Source: Calothrix sp. CSU_2_0 (GTDB lineage: Bacteria; Cyanobacteriota; Cyanobacteriia; Cyanobacteriales; Nostocaceae). From it: a stretch of 40,033 bases of DNA. The notes beneath the pieces are model-generated. The model did not search any database. It saw only the letters and a program-made list of their open reading frames with translations, and was not told the origin of the DNA. The translations under genes were made by a program, and so were the position numbers. The stretch is taken from NCBI GenBank assembly GCA_012034595.1, contig JAAUPE010000057.1:1-40033 (forward strand). The letters run 5' to 3'. This document shows, in pieces, positions 32,386-40,033 of the stretch; position 1 is the stretch's first letter; every line of letters begins with the position of its first letter.

Positions 32386-34188
32386 ATGTCTCAAAAATAT
32401 CGTCTTAGCAGTTGGTTGTATAAATTTAACCTGTGTTGTAACTCACTCATTCTCATATCATTAACCCAAGCCATATCAGTTAGCGCTGAGGAGATAAATG
32501 TTATAGAATCTGGGAAATTATTCAACCAAGCACAAACCCCTGCAAATCCGACTCCGAGACGGGAGACAAAACCACCTTCCACCCAACCTTTACCAGAACA
32601 AGCTCCTCCTGCTCCGTTACCACCACCTGAACAACTTTTGACTCCTCCAGTTCCAAATACTTTACCGAGCAATCTGGAGGAAGAACAATCGGATGATATT
32701 CCCCAAGCGATCGCAATTAAGAAAATTAAAATAACTGGCAGTACAATCTTTAGTGAGAAAGACTTTGCCAAGATTACAGAACGCTATACAAAGAAACCAG
32801 TAAGTTTAGCGGAATTGTTTCAGTTACGTTCCGAAATTACCAAGTTTTATGTTGACAAAGGATACATTACAACTGGGGCATTTATTCCCCCACAGAAGTT
32901 AATTGATGGGGTTGTGGAAGTTAGGATAATTGAGGGGGAACTTGAAGAAATTAAGGTGAGTGGTACAGGTAGGTTGAATCCTAATTATGTACGCAGTCGC
33001 TTGGCATTAGCGACAAGGAAACCGTTAAATCGGGAGAAATTGCTCGAAGCTTTGCAAGTACTGCAATTGAATCCATTAATTAAAAATTTGTCTGCAGAAT
33101 TAGCTGCAGGAATTCGTCCGGGTTCGAGTACCCTGGAAGTGACCATACAGGAAGCAAAAACATTTAACGCACAAATAACTTTAGATAATAGTCGTTCCCC
33201 TAGTGTGGGCAGTTTTCGCAGACAAGTTCAACTGAGTGAGTCAAATTTGTTGGGGTTGGGGGATAGTATCAGTGCTGCTTATACGAATACTGATGGTAGT
33301 AATTCCTATGATTTTAACTATACAGTCCCGATTAATCCCCGTAATGGCACCTTTGCATTCAGTTATGGAACATCTGACAATAATGTGATCGAGCAACCGT
33401 TTAACAGACTCGATATCGAATCCAACTCGAATTATTATGAATTTACACTGCGACAACCCGTAATTCAAAAGCCTAATCGAGAACTCGCATTTGGAGTTGC
33501 ATTAACTAATCGTGAAAGCCAAGCTAGCTTGTTAAATGGGGAAGTTCCCTTTCCTGGTGAAGGTGTAGACAAAAATGGTAGAACTAGTGTCACCGCACTA
33601 CGGCTTTTTCAAGAATGGACACAACGCAGCAGCAAACAAGTTTTTGCAGTGCGATCGCAATTTAGTATTGGGCTTGATGCATTTAATTCTACAATCAATA
33701 ATAAGTCTCCTGATAGTAGCTTCTATGCATGGCGAGGACAAGCGCAATGGGTACGTTTACTTGCTCCGGATACTTTACTCTTGATACGGGGTGATTTACA
33801 ATTTGCTGATAGACCGCTTGTTGCTCTCGAACAATTTGGATTAGGTGGGCAAAGTAGTGTGCGTGGATATCGTCAAGATGCATTACTCACTGATAATGGT
33901 TTTTTTGTGAGTAGCGAAGTTCGATTACCACTTTTACGCGATAAGCGATCGCAGACTTTATTACAGATTGTCCCTTTTATCGATGTGGGTACGGTATGGA
34001 ATCGTAGTAATAGAGCTAATTTGGAAACTAATACTCTATTGTCTACTGGTTTGGGTTTACGTCTGCAATTAAGCGATAAGTTAAATGCACAATTTGATTG
34101 GGGAATCCCTTTAATCTCTTTTGATTCGAGGAAAAGTACGTGGCAAGAAAATGGTCTGTATTTTTCTGTTGTTTATACTCCTTTTTAG
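32386..34188 (+). CDS. Two-partner secretion outer-membrane transporter (TpsB, ShlB/FhaC family)
   Basis: In this 600-residue protein a signal peptide (residues about 14-35, CNSLILISLTQAISVSAEE) precedes a proline-rich linker (50-90). Two POTRA domains follow (from about 105, AIAIKKIKITGSTIFSEKDF, then LEEIKVSGTGRLNPNYVRSR), and a 16-strand barrel starts near residue 260. The loop-6 motif VRGY is at 492-495 (GQSSVRGYRQD), followed by IVPFIDVGTVWN, and the last strand ends in F as required for BamA-dependent insertion. It exports the TpsA protein across the outer membrane. The start is supported by AAGGAAAG nine bases upstream. It is divergent from tpsA, which is unusual since most tps pairs are co-directional. 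Confidence 0.93.
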   Translation: MSQKYRLSSWLYKFNLCCNSLILISLTQAISVSAEEINVIESGKLFNQAQTPANPTPRRETKPPSTQPLPEQAPPAPLPPPEQLLTPPVPNTLPSNLEEEQSDDIPQAIAIKKIKITGSTIFSEKDFAKITERYTKKPVSLAELFQLRSEITKFYVDKGYITTGAFIPPQKLIDGVVEVRIIEGELEEIKVSGTGRLNPNYVRSRLALATRKPLNREKLLEALQVLQLNPLIKNLSAELAAGIRPGSSTLEVTIQEAKTFNAQITLDNSRSPSVGSFRRQVQLSESNLLGLGDSISAAYTNTDGSNSYDFNYTVPINPRNGTFAFSYGTSDNNVIEQPFNRLDIESNSNYYEFTLRQPVIQKPNRELAFGVALTNRESQASLLNGEVPFPGEGVDKNGRTSVTALRLFQEWTQRSSKQVFAVRSQFSIGLDAFNSTINNKSPDSSFYAWRGQAQWVRLLAPDTLLLIRGDLQFADRPLVALEQFGLGGQSSVRGYRQDALLTDNGFFVSSEVRLPLLRDKRSQTLLQIVPFIDVGTVWNRSNRANLETNTLLSTGLGLRLQLSDKLNAQFDWGIPLISFDSRKSTWQENGLYFSVVYTPF

Positions 34189-34251
34189 GTTTTTGTGTGG
34201 ATAGAATGTAGTAGTTCACGGGTAAATTATGCCTAAATACGGTTCAGTTAA

Positions 34252-34479
34252 CGAAAACCAAGACTTGGATTCGCTTGTTTAACAGAGTATCGCGATCGCG
34301 GTATTGGCTCTCAATTACTTTTGCATTTATTCGAGCATCTCAAAAACCGTTATCCTGCAATTTCTCTGAGCGTTTCATTAGAAAATCCTGCGTTGCGATT
34401 CTATCAACGCTGGGGATTTGAGATTATTGCTCAATTAGATAATTCGCTGACTATGAAAAAAGAGTTTTACACTATTTAA
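34252..34479 (+). pseudogene. C-terminal fragment of a GNAT acetyltransferase
   Basis: An open frame without an ATG encodes RKPRLGFACLTEYRDRGIGS, then QLLLHLFEHLKNRYPAISLS and NPALRFYQRWGFEIIAQLDN, ending at 34479. RDRGIGSQLL is the acetyl-CoA-binding motif A of GNAT enzymes, and NPALRFYQRWGFE is motif B. A TAA at 34249-34251 closes the frame upstream, so the N-terminal half is lost or out of frame. Its stop overlaps the end of the convergent 176-residue gene. Confidence 0.75.
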
Positions 34480-35006
34480 CTCTGATTTCGCAAGTATTCC
34501 TCATACTCAATCTGAAATTCTCGTGCTTTTTGAAAATCCACAGAGCGCAACGAAAGCTCTGCAATAACATCATCATTCTTGGTTTGAGCTAAAGCAATAA
34601 TTCCTGGTTTTCGAGGAATACGAAACTCGTTATGGTCGTGAAAAGTAATCGTGACAATCGTACCTAACGAATTTCCTTTTGTTAACTTGATGTTACTCCA
34701 CATCCAACGCTGCTGATTTGTTTCTTCTTTATTTCCCCACTCTCTGGATATACTAAAATTTCCAGGAAATCTGGGTTCTGGATACAAATTAACCTGTTTT
34801 AGCTGCATGTGAACTGGTCGAAAGAGGAAGTTTAAATAAGCTCCATAAGCCATATCTCCCGCTCGATCAAATGCACGCAGTAATTTATCGTGATGTTTTT
34901 CTAGTAATATTTGCCAGTCTTCCTCTATGTGGCTTTCAATATATTTACCAATGGCAAAAATATCATCATTCTTGTTTTCTGCAAAAAATTCTAATAATGA
35001 TTGCAT
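34476..35006 (-). CDS. Unknown 176-residue protein
   Basis: No family is recognised. Start ATG at 35006 has AAGG about nine bases upstream. The protein is soluble: a helical N-terminus (DIFAIGKYIESHIEEDWQIL), then a beta-rich part (RWMWSNIKLTKGNSLGTIVT, TFHDHNEFRIPRKPGIIALA) and a C-terminal helix (FQKAREFQIEYEEYLRNQS). It begins 29 bases after the stop of the AraC-type gene on the same strand, so the two likely form an operon, and the regulator may act on it. Confidence 0.6.
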   Translation of the reverse strand: MQSLLEFFAENKNDDIFAIGKYIESHIEEDWQILLEKHHDKLLRAFDRAGDMAYGAYLNFLFRPVHMQLKQVNLYPEPRFPGNFSISREWGNKEETNQQRWMWSNIKLTKGNSLGTIVTITFHDHNEFRIPRKPGIIALAQTKNDDVIAELSLRSVDFQKAREFQIEYEEYLRNQS

Positions 35007-35035
35007 CGTTGAAAACCTTCTAATTAACTCGGTTC

Positions 35036-35908
35036 TTAATTGTGACGCATCATAAATGGAAAATATTGTAAAAAAATGACCTCATCTGGACAGCAAATAT
35101 GACAAGGGTGTGAACCTCGCTGTTTGAGATAGGTTGTGGAACCGCAACCAGCAAAACTGCGGAAGTCGTGAATAAAATGTGCTTGGTCGAAATAACCGCA
35201 GTTTAAAGCAATTTCACTCCAATTAACGCATGTTTTTCCTGCCAAAAGAAGAAGAACCAATCGCAAGCGTTGAATACGACAAAATGACTTGGGTGTTAAT
35301 CCGACGAAATCAGAAAATAATTGCCCAAAATAACGGTTACTAATCCCAATTTTGTTTGTCACCTCGTTAACTGTTGGGATGGTTGACTTTTGAAATTCAC
35401 GCAATCCAAAATCAACAATTGGATGCGGTTTCGGTGGTTGCATCATCCTGAAAAGAAAACGTTCTAAAACTAGAAAGCGAGTTTTTATTGTGGGAGCTTT
35501 TAACAGGTTTTCTCGTAATTGTTCAGCATGAGAATTCCATAATTTCTCCAAAGATATGACTTGGTTGTGTAATTCTTTGGCGGGAATTTGAAAAAATGGA
35601 ACACTACCACCTGGTTGAAAACGCACACCCATCACCGATATTTGACTGTGGTTGTCGATGATAAGACTTTGTGACTGAATCCCACATAATCTCATGCTGC
35701 TAGTGCTACCGCACCGTTCCCGACTCGTTCTGTCGAACAATGGGATAGTATCAGAATCGAGATTTATGACTAATTCCATTGACCCAATTGGTAGCAATTT
35801 TACTTGTGATGTAGGTAGGCGATCGCCTTCGCTCGACCAGAAAAATTTGACGAATTGAGATAATGGCGATCGTGGAACATAACTATGATAAATCGTAGTT
35901 TTTACCAT
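35036..35908 (-). CDS. AraC-family transcriptional regulator (DUF6597-type N-terminus)
   Basis: In this 290-residue protein the N-terminal domain (YVPRSPLSQFVKFFWSSEGD ... PIGSMELVINLD ... VMGVRFQPGGSVPFF) matches the DUF6597 sensor of AraC proteins. The C-terminal HTH_18 domain spans about residues 170-265, with two helix-turn-helix units (VTNKIGISNRYFGQLFSDFV, IALNCGYFDQAHFIHDFRSF). The tail HPCHICC after the domain is cysteine-rich and could bind a metal or sense redox; this is inference. It is probably co-transcribed with the downstream unknown gene. The effector is unknown. Confidence 0.87.
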   Translation of the reverse strand: MVKTTIYHSYVPRSPLSQFVKFFWSSEGDRLPTSQVKLLPIGSMELVINLDSDTIPLFDRTSRERCGSTSSMRLCGIQSQSLIIDNHSQISVMGVRFQPGGSVPFFQIPAKELHNQVISLEKLWNSHAEQLRENLLKAPTIKTRFLVLERFLFRMMQPPKPHPIVDFGLREFQKSTIPTVNEVTNKIGISNRYFGQLFSDFVGLTPKSFCRIQRLRLVLLLLAGKTCVNWSEIALNCGYFDQAHFIHDFRSFAGCGSTTYLKQRGSHPCHICCPDEVIFLQYFPFMMRHN

Positions 35909-36186
35909 CTTATTTGAAATATTTTATACTAAAGTTGGCTTTGGGCTATTTCCTGTCGCTAGATATTTTAAAAAGCTTTAGATACCGACAAATGCAAAGG
36001 GAAAAGATGTGAGATAATTAACTTGCTAGGGTCAATACCTTCGCCATCGTGAAACGGTTACAGGACACACTTTTAAGCGTAAATTTGTTGAGCAAAGAGC
36101 GGCGAAAACTCTTTAAACAGCACAAAGACTATTTTTAAATAAAATACTCCTTTGTTAAAACATCTATCATAGGGAATATCTTGAGG

Positions 36187-36762
36187 ATGACGGATAATAG
36201 AACTTCGGAATCGCGATCGCCCAAATATTTGAAAATTTTAAATATCGCTCGTAAATCGGTTGCGATCGCTGCAACTGTGGTTTTGGTTCCGTTGGCTGCG
36301 TTAACATTTTTTGTTGTTCCGGCTCCCAATTCCGAAACTGCAACGGAAGTATCGGGGAAACTGAGAAGGATGAGCCAACCTTTATTAAATTCAGACGATT
36401 TACAAATCAAGCTAGACGACGGTAAAGTCTATTATGTAAATCGTGCAAATGAAGCCGAATATTTTAATTGGCGACAACTTCGGCAAGATGTACAACAGGG
36501 TGATACCCTTCATTTAACGGTTGTCAGACCACTGGCATGGAGAATCGCAAATCCAGAAATACCTCAAAAGTCTCTAGCTGGACTGCCTGTTGCAGGGATT
36601 AGAACCGACAGTAAAATATACATGAACCCAGAAATACCAGCGAAGACATGGAAAACCCAGGATATTGCTCAAAATTATTCCATTTTGCTCTTTGTCGCCA
36701 TCGGTTTGTGTTTTTCTCCAGAAATATCTCGGAGGGTTCAATCTTCTCGCTTTTGCCGATAA
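36187..36762 (+). CDS. Unknown two-helix membrane-anchored protein
   Basis: This protein is about 191 residues from the ATG at 36187 (MTDNRTSESR); a TTG at 36181 is in frame but less likely. One hydrophobic segment spans about 26-47 (VAIAATVVLVPLAALTFFVV) and a second near 165-180 (YSILLFVAIGLCFSPEIS). The roughly 115-residue domain between them is beta-rich and hydrophilic (VSGKLRRMSQPLLNSDDLQI, KLDDGKVYYVNRANEAEYFN). The overall pattern resembles small DUF3592-like membrane proteins, but I cannot assign it. Its last 25 bases overlap the convergent RND gene. Confidence 0.6.
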   Translation: MTDNRTSESRSPKYLKILNIARKSVAIAATVVLVPLAALTFFVVPAPNSETATEVSGKLRRMSQPLLNSDDLQIKLDDGKVYYVNRANEAEYFNWRQLRQDVQQGDTLHLTVVRPLAWRIANPEIPQKSLAGLPVAGIRTDSKIYMNPEIPAKTWKTQDIAQNYSILLFVAIGLCFSPEISRRVQSSRFCR

Positions 36763-39700
36763 ATATGGAAATCTTGCAAAAGAGCCATCAATGCCGGAAC
36801 TACCGTGGGTGTGAGCATGGTGGAAAAGGCTAAACCTCCAGTTAAAGCAATTCCCAAACCTTGGTAAAGTTCCGAACCCTGTCCGGGAAAGATTGCCAGT
36901 GGAACCATACCCAAGATGCTGGTACCTGCGGACATGAAAATGGGACGGAGGCGATCGCGGGTGGCATTATAAAGTGATTCGTCGTATTTTTGTCCTTCTT
37001 CCTGGAGTTGTAGCACTCGTTCGACAATCAGGATGGCATTATTGACTACGACTCCTGTCAAAATCAGGAATCCCAATCCGGTAATCATATCTAAGGGGAC
37101 AATGACACCGGGAATCCAGTTGACTACCACCAAACTCAGTAATGCTCCGGTTAACCCCATCGGCACTGTTGCCATAATTACCAGTGGATAGAGAAACGAG
37201 CGATACAAAGCGACCAAGAGTAGGTAAGTAATTATTACGGAAAACACAAAGGCAGAAGCAAGCTGTCTGACGGTTTCCGAGAGGCGATCGGCGGAACCCG
37301 CTAATTCGACGCGGAATTCGGTTGGTAGTTTGGCTCGTAATGGGGCGAGGATTTGGTTTTCGGTTTGTTCGACCAGTTTACCTAATGGGGCATCGGGGAT
37401 AAGACTGACGGTGAGGGTGGTGGAGCGCTCTAAATCAACGTGATTGATTACGCCGGGTGCGATCGTTTCCCGGACGGTTGCCACATCGGCGAGTTGGATT
37501 TGTCCTCCGGTGGCTGACTGCTGGCTATTTTCGCTTGTTTGGGTTTGGGGGATGCGGGAACTGTACAGGGATAATTGCCGCAATTGTTCGGGTGTTTTTA
37601 CGAACACATTTTGTAGCTGTACCGTGATGTCGAGTTCTTCTTTCCCATCGACAAATTCCGAAGCAAACCGTCCTCCCAAAGCAGCTTCTACTATCGCTCC
37701 CACCTCCGCTTCTGATAGTCCCACTTCGGCGATACGGGCGCGGTTGGGTATAACTTCGAGTTGGGGGGCGCTACCGATGGAGTTGGAGCGAGCGTTGGCA
37801 ACTCCAGGTAAGGCGGAGATTTCTTTGGTTAATTGTTGCTCTAGGCGATCGAGTTGTTTGAGGTCGGGACCGATAATTTGGACTTCAAAAGATTTACCCG
37901 GATCGTCGAAAATGGGGAAGCGAATTGGAAACATAAATTTATAGCCGGGATAGCCAAAGCTGTTGCCTGTGAGGCGTTCTTGCATTTGAGCTAATCCGCT
38001 ACCCGTTGCATATTCTGGTTTTAAACTAATGCCAATTCCCCGAAATTGGGGAAAGTGAAGAAAAAAGGTGTCGGCAATTTCCGGCTGCTGTTTGAGGAAA
38101 TTTCTGGCGGGTGTCGATAGTTGCAATGCTTCGGGGACACTGGTGCCGGGAAATGTTTCGGTTAACCAAAACACAAAATTGAGGTTGCCTTCGGGTAAAT
38201 AATCGGGGGCGGGCAGCAACAAAATACTGGAAACAAGTAATACAACTGGAACCGATAAAAGTACTAATCTGCGTTTGAGGTGATGGGGTCCCAATGCCCA
38301 ACCCACCGTTGCCAGCAAAAAGCTTTCAAATTTACTTTGTAGTCTTCTAAACAATGCGGAAGTGTGGGCGATCGCTCGCTCCAACCAACTGCGTTCGCGT
38401 AGCGGCTCCAAAGGAGCATCGCCTGGGGTGTCTAATTCGCTATCGTTCTCGTCACCCAATTGGAAGGTTTGTCGGGCTTCGGCGGGGTTGAGAAACAAAC
38501 TCGCCAGCATCGGTAACAGCGTCAAGGAGGCAAACATCGATAAAACTGCCGCAGCAGTAATCGTAATTGCCATATCGATAAATAACTGGGAAACTTCCCC
38601 CGTCACCAATACCAAGGGTGCGAATACGGCGACGTTGGCTAGGGTTGCCGCTAGAATTGCCCCACCGACTTCCTGTGTACCGTCGATCGCGGCTTGCAAG
38701 CGAGTTTTTCCCTGTTGGATGTGGGTAAAAATGTTTTCGATGACGACGATCGCATTATCCACCACCATCCCCGCCGCAAATCCCAACGCTGCCAAACTGA
38801 TAATATTCAGCGATCGCCCCAGCACCGCACTGACGACAAACACCACAATCATGGCAATGGGGATGGTAATGGCAACGACAACGACGGTACGCAACGAACC
38901 CAAAAACAATAATAAAACGGCGATCGCTAACACCCCACCTGTAATTAAGTCGCCCCGCACATTGGCTACCGACTGGTCGATGTAAGTGCTTTCGTCGTAG
39001 GTAATATCAAATTCCACCCCTTCCCCCTGACGGTTAAACTGGGCTTCTAACTTTGCCAAGGCGGCTCGCACCCCCTCCGACACCTGGGGGACATTCGCCC
39101 CCACCCGACGGATAATTCCCACCCCCGCCGCAGGTGCATCGTTGAACAGAAACGCACTGTCCTGGAACTTGCGCCCCATTGCCACCTTCGCCACATCCCG
39201 CAAATACACCGTTCCGGAATCATCCCGTCGCAACACGAAATTTTCCAACTGCCGGAGTTCCTGCGCTCGGTTGACCGTCCGCACCTGATATTCCCGCTTT
39301 CCCAACACCAAGGGACCGCCACGAATATCGCGATTATTGCTTCTGATGGTGTCGGTGAGATTGGTCAAAGTCAAATTTCGATCCGCTAAAGCTTTGGGAT
39401 CGACCAATACCTCTACTTCCCGCTCCTGACCGCCAAAAATAAAGAACCGACTCGTACCCTCCACCCGCCGCAGCGCTGGTTCTACCACCTCTTCCATCAA
39501 ATCGCGGTAGTGGTTGGGGTTAGTTTGATAGCCGGGTTTTGGCTTCATTACAATCCACATCATCGGATTGTTGTTGCCACTGGCGACCTGTACATCCGAT
39601 TCCCCGGCTTCGGCGGGCAATTCTTCCACCTGCTGTAATTTGTTGAGTACGTTCACCAACCTGCCATCCACATCGGTGCCCCATTCAAACTCCATCGTAA

Positions 39701-39971
39701 TGGTGCTAATCCCCGGTAGACTTTGGCTGGTAATTTCCCGAACCCCTTCGATTTCCTCCAACAAATCCTCAATCGGGCGGGTAATTAAATCTTCCACCTC
39801 TGGGGGTGCGGCACCGATGTAGGGGGTAGTAATCGTAATTTCCGGGCGATCGCCTCCCGGTTGCAGTTCCAGGGGTAAGCGAAACAGGGCGATGAACCCA
39901 AACATCGTCAACAGACAAAATAAAACAAAAGTACCGTGCCGCCAACGGACAGCAGTTGCAATCCAGTTCAT
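36738..39971 (-). CDS. RND-family efflux permease (HAE1-like)
   Basis: The 1077-residue inner-membrane transporter has twelve helices with two large periplasmic loops. It starts MNWIATAVRWRHGTFVLFCL and continues with the family block PEITITTPYIGAAPPEVEDL. The fourth helix has GFAAGMVVDNAIVVIENIF, with D405 and N406; many HAE1 pumps have Asp-Asp there, heavy-metal pumps differ. The twelfth helix ends in GLAFSTMLTPTVVPALMAL. It takes hydrophobic or amphiphilic compounds and works with the adaptor encoded just upstream and a TolC-like channel, which is not in this window. It overlaps the convergent gene at its 3' end. Confidence 0.92.
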   Translation of the reverse strand: MNWIATAVRWRHGTFVLFCLLTMFGFIALFRLPLELQPGGDRPEITITTPYIGAAPPEVEDLITRPIEDLLEEIEGVREITSQSLPGISTITMEFEWGTDVDGRLVNVLNKLQQVEELPAEAGESDVQVASGNNNPMMWIVMKPKPGYQTNPNHYRDLMEEVVEPALRRVEGTSRFFIFGGQEREVEVLVDPKALADRNLTLTNLTDTIRSNNRDIRGGPLVLGKREYQVRTVNRAQELRQLENFVLRRDDSGTVYLRDVAKVAMGRKFQDSAFLFNDAPAAGVGIIRRVGANVPQVSEGVRAALAKLEAQFNRQGEGVEFDITYDESTYIDQSVANVRGDLITGGVLAIAVLLLFLGSLRTVVVVAITIPIAMIVVFVVSAVLGRSLNIISLAALGFAAGMVVDNAIVVIENIFTHIQQGKTRLQAAIDGTQEVGGAILAATLANVAVFAPLVLVTGEVSQLFIDMAITITAAAVLSMFASLTLLPMLASLFLNPAEARQTFQLGDENDSELDTPGDAPLEPLRERSWLERAIAHTSALFRRLQSKFESFLLATVGWALGPHHLKRRLVLLSVPVVLLVSSILLLPAPDYLPEGNLNFVFWLTETFPGTSVPEALQLSTPARNFLKQQPEIADTFFLHFPQFRGIGISLKPEYATGSGLAQMQERLTGNSFGYPGYKFMFPIRFPIFDDPGKSFEVQIIGPDLKQLDRLEQQLTKEISALPGVANARSNSIGSAPQLEVIPNRARIAEVGLSEAEVGAIVEAALGGRFASEFVDGKEELDITVQLQNVFVKTPEQLRQLSLYSSRIPQTQTSENSQQSATGGQIQLADVATVRETIAPGVINHVDLERSTTLTVSLIPDAPLGKLVEQTENQILAPLRAKLPTEFRVELAGSADRLSETVRQLASAFVFSVIITYLLLVALYRSFLYPLVIMATVPMGLTGALLSLVVVNWIPGVIVPLDMITGLGFLILTGVVVNNAILIVERVLQLQEEGQKYDESLYNATRDRLRPIFMSAGTSILGMVPLAIFPGQGSELYQGLGIALTGGLAFSTMLTPTVVPALMALLQDFHIYRQKRED

Positions 39972-40033
39972 GATTTTGTTTGCTGTTTTGTTCCAAAACC
40001 TGCACGGGCATTCCCGGCATTAATCCTTCGCTA
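39769..40033 (-). CDS. C-terminal end of the RND membrane-fusion adaptor (partial, end uncertain)
   Basis: At the right edge the minus strand reads SEGLMPGMPVQVLEQNSKQN, the typical closing motif (EGLxPGMxVxV) of HlyD/AcrA-type adaptors. It is directly upstream of and co-directional with the RND permease gene. In this frame the first stop lies at 39769, which would give an overlap of about 200 bases with the permease gene; the part past 39971 looks like shadow translation. The true end may be nearer, so a frame error or an unusual overlap is possible. Most of the gene is beyond the window. Confidence 0.5.
   Translation of the reverse strand, partial: SEGLMPGMPVQVLEQNSKQNHELDCNCCPLAARYFCFILSVDDVWVHRPVSLTPGTATGRRSPGNYDYYPLHRCRTPRGGRFNYPPD

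Noticed and set aside
36049-36138. 29-codon frame from a GTG (MKRLQDTLLSVNLLSKERRK-like)
   Set aside because: It looks protein-like, but is very short, starts with GTG and has no suitably spaced ribosome binding site.
37444-38985. Plus-strand frames of 166 and 207 codons opposite the RND gene
   Set aside because: Antisense shadows of the conserved permease frame; threonine/alanine-rich products with no domain.

Overview
This window comes from a cyanobacterium, most likely a filamentous, heterocyst-forming type (Nostocales). Its genes include chlP (geranylgeranyl reductase), psbQ, the RuBisCO assembly factor raf1 and the circadian output regulator rpaA. HIP1 octamers (GCGATCGC) occur throughout. 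Heptanucleotide STRR-type tandem repeats, dense REP-like palindromes and a two-partner secretion locus point the same way. No plasmid, phage or conjugation genes are visible. It reads as a chromosomal segment with scattered mobile-element scars.

Layout. 1-1.8 kb: end of an unknown gene, a 71-aa zinc-ribbon protein and an IS110-family transposase preceded by about 200 bases of hairpin-rich DNA that could encode its bridge RNA. 1.9-3.7 kb: typA/bipA. 3.9-4.7 kb: a VapBC-type toxin-antitoxin pair lying between two 97-bp direct repeats (95 of 97 identical). 4.6-5.9 kb: raf1 and a small overlapping ORF. 6.2-10.3 kb: a response regulator with a GAF-like domain, an alpha/beta hydrolase, rpaA and a PEP-CTERM surface protein. 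10.8-16.1 kb: chlP, a membrane histidine kinase and a polytopic membrane protein, with three IS200/IS605-like hairpin remnants. 16.2-22.7 kb: a B12-binding radical SAM enzyme, an alpha/beta-fold protein apparently lacking its nucleophile, a DAO-family oxidoreductase, psbQ, an unknown 143-aa protein and an AAA+ ATPase. 23.1-25.8 kb: a MarR regulator followed by a wrecked MFS transporter, then an intact DHA2-type exporter. 26.4-28.6 kb: a PhoX-type phosphatase split by a -1 frame change. 28.6-29.1 kb: a thicket of palindromic repeats. 29.1-34.2 kb: a divergent two-partner secretion pair (TpsA exoprotein and TpsB transporter), and between them a 110-aa peptide gene whose last 13 residues contain six cysteines and two tryptophans, which looks like a RiPP precursor. 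34.2-36.8 kb: a GNAT fragment, an unknown protein, an AraC-type regulator and a small membrane protein. 36.7-40 kb: an RND efflux permease and the tail of its adaptor.

How the genes relate. Most genes are single units. Clear couplings are vapB-vapC (4-base overlap), raf1 with the following small ORF (8-base overlap), marR with the MFS remnant (TAATG overlap), the unknown 176-aa gene behind the AraC-type gene, and the adaptor-RND pair. The best candidates for something undescribed are the cysteine-rich peptide inside the secretion locus, the putative bridge RNA of the IS110 element, the repeat-bounded toxin-antitoxin module, and the short region near chlP that looks like a miniature IS200/IS605 element or a solitary omega-RNA-like remnant. 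All assignments come from reading the sequence and from memory of the families; no database search was run.
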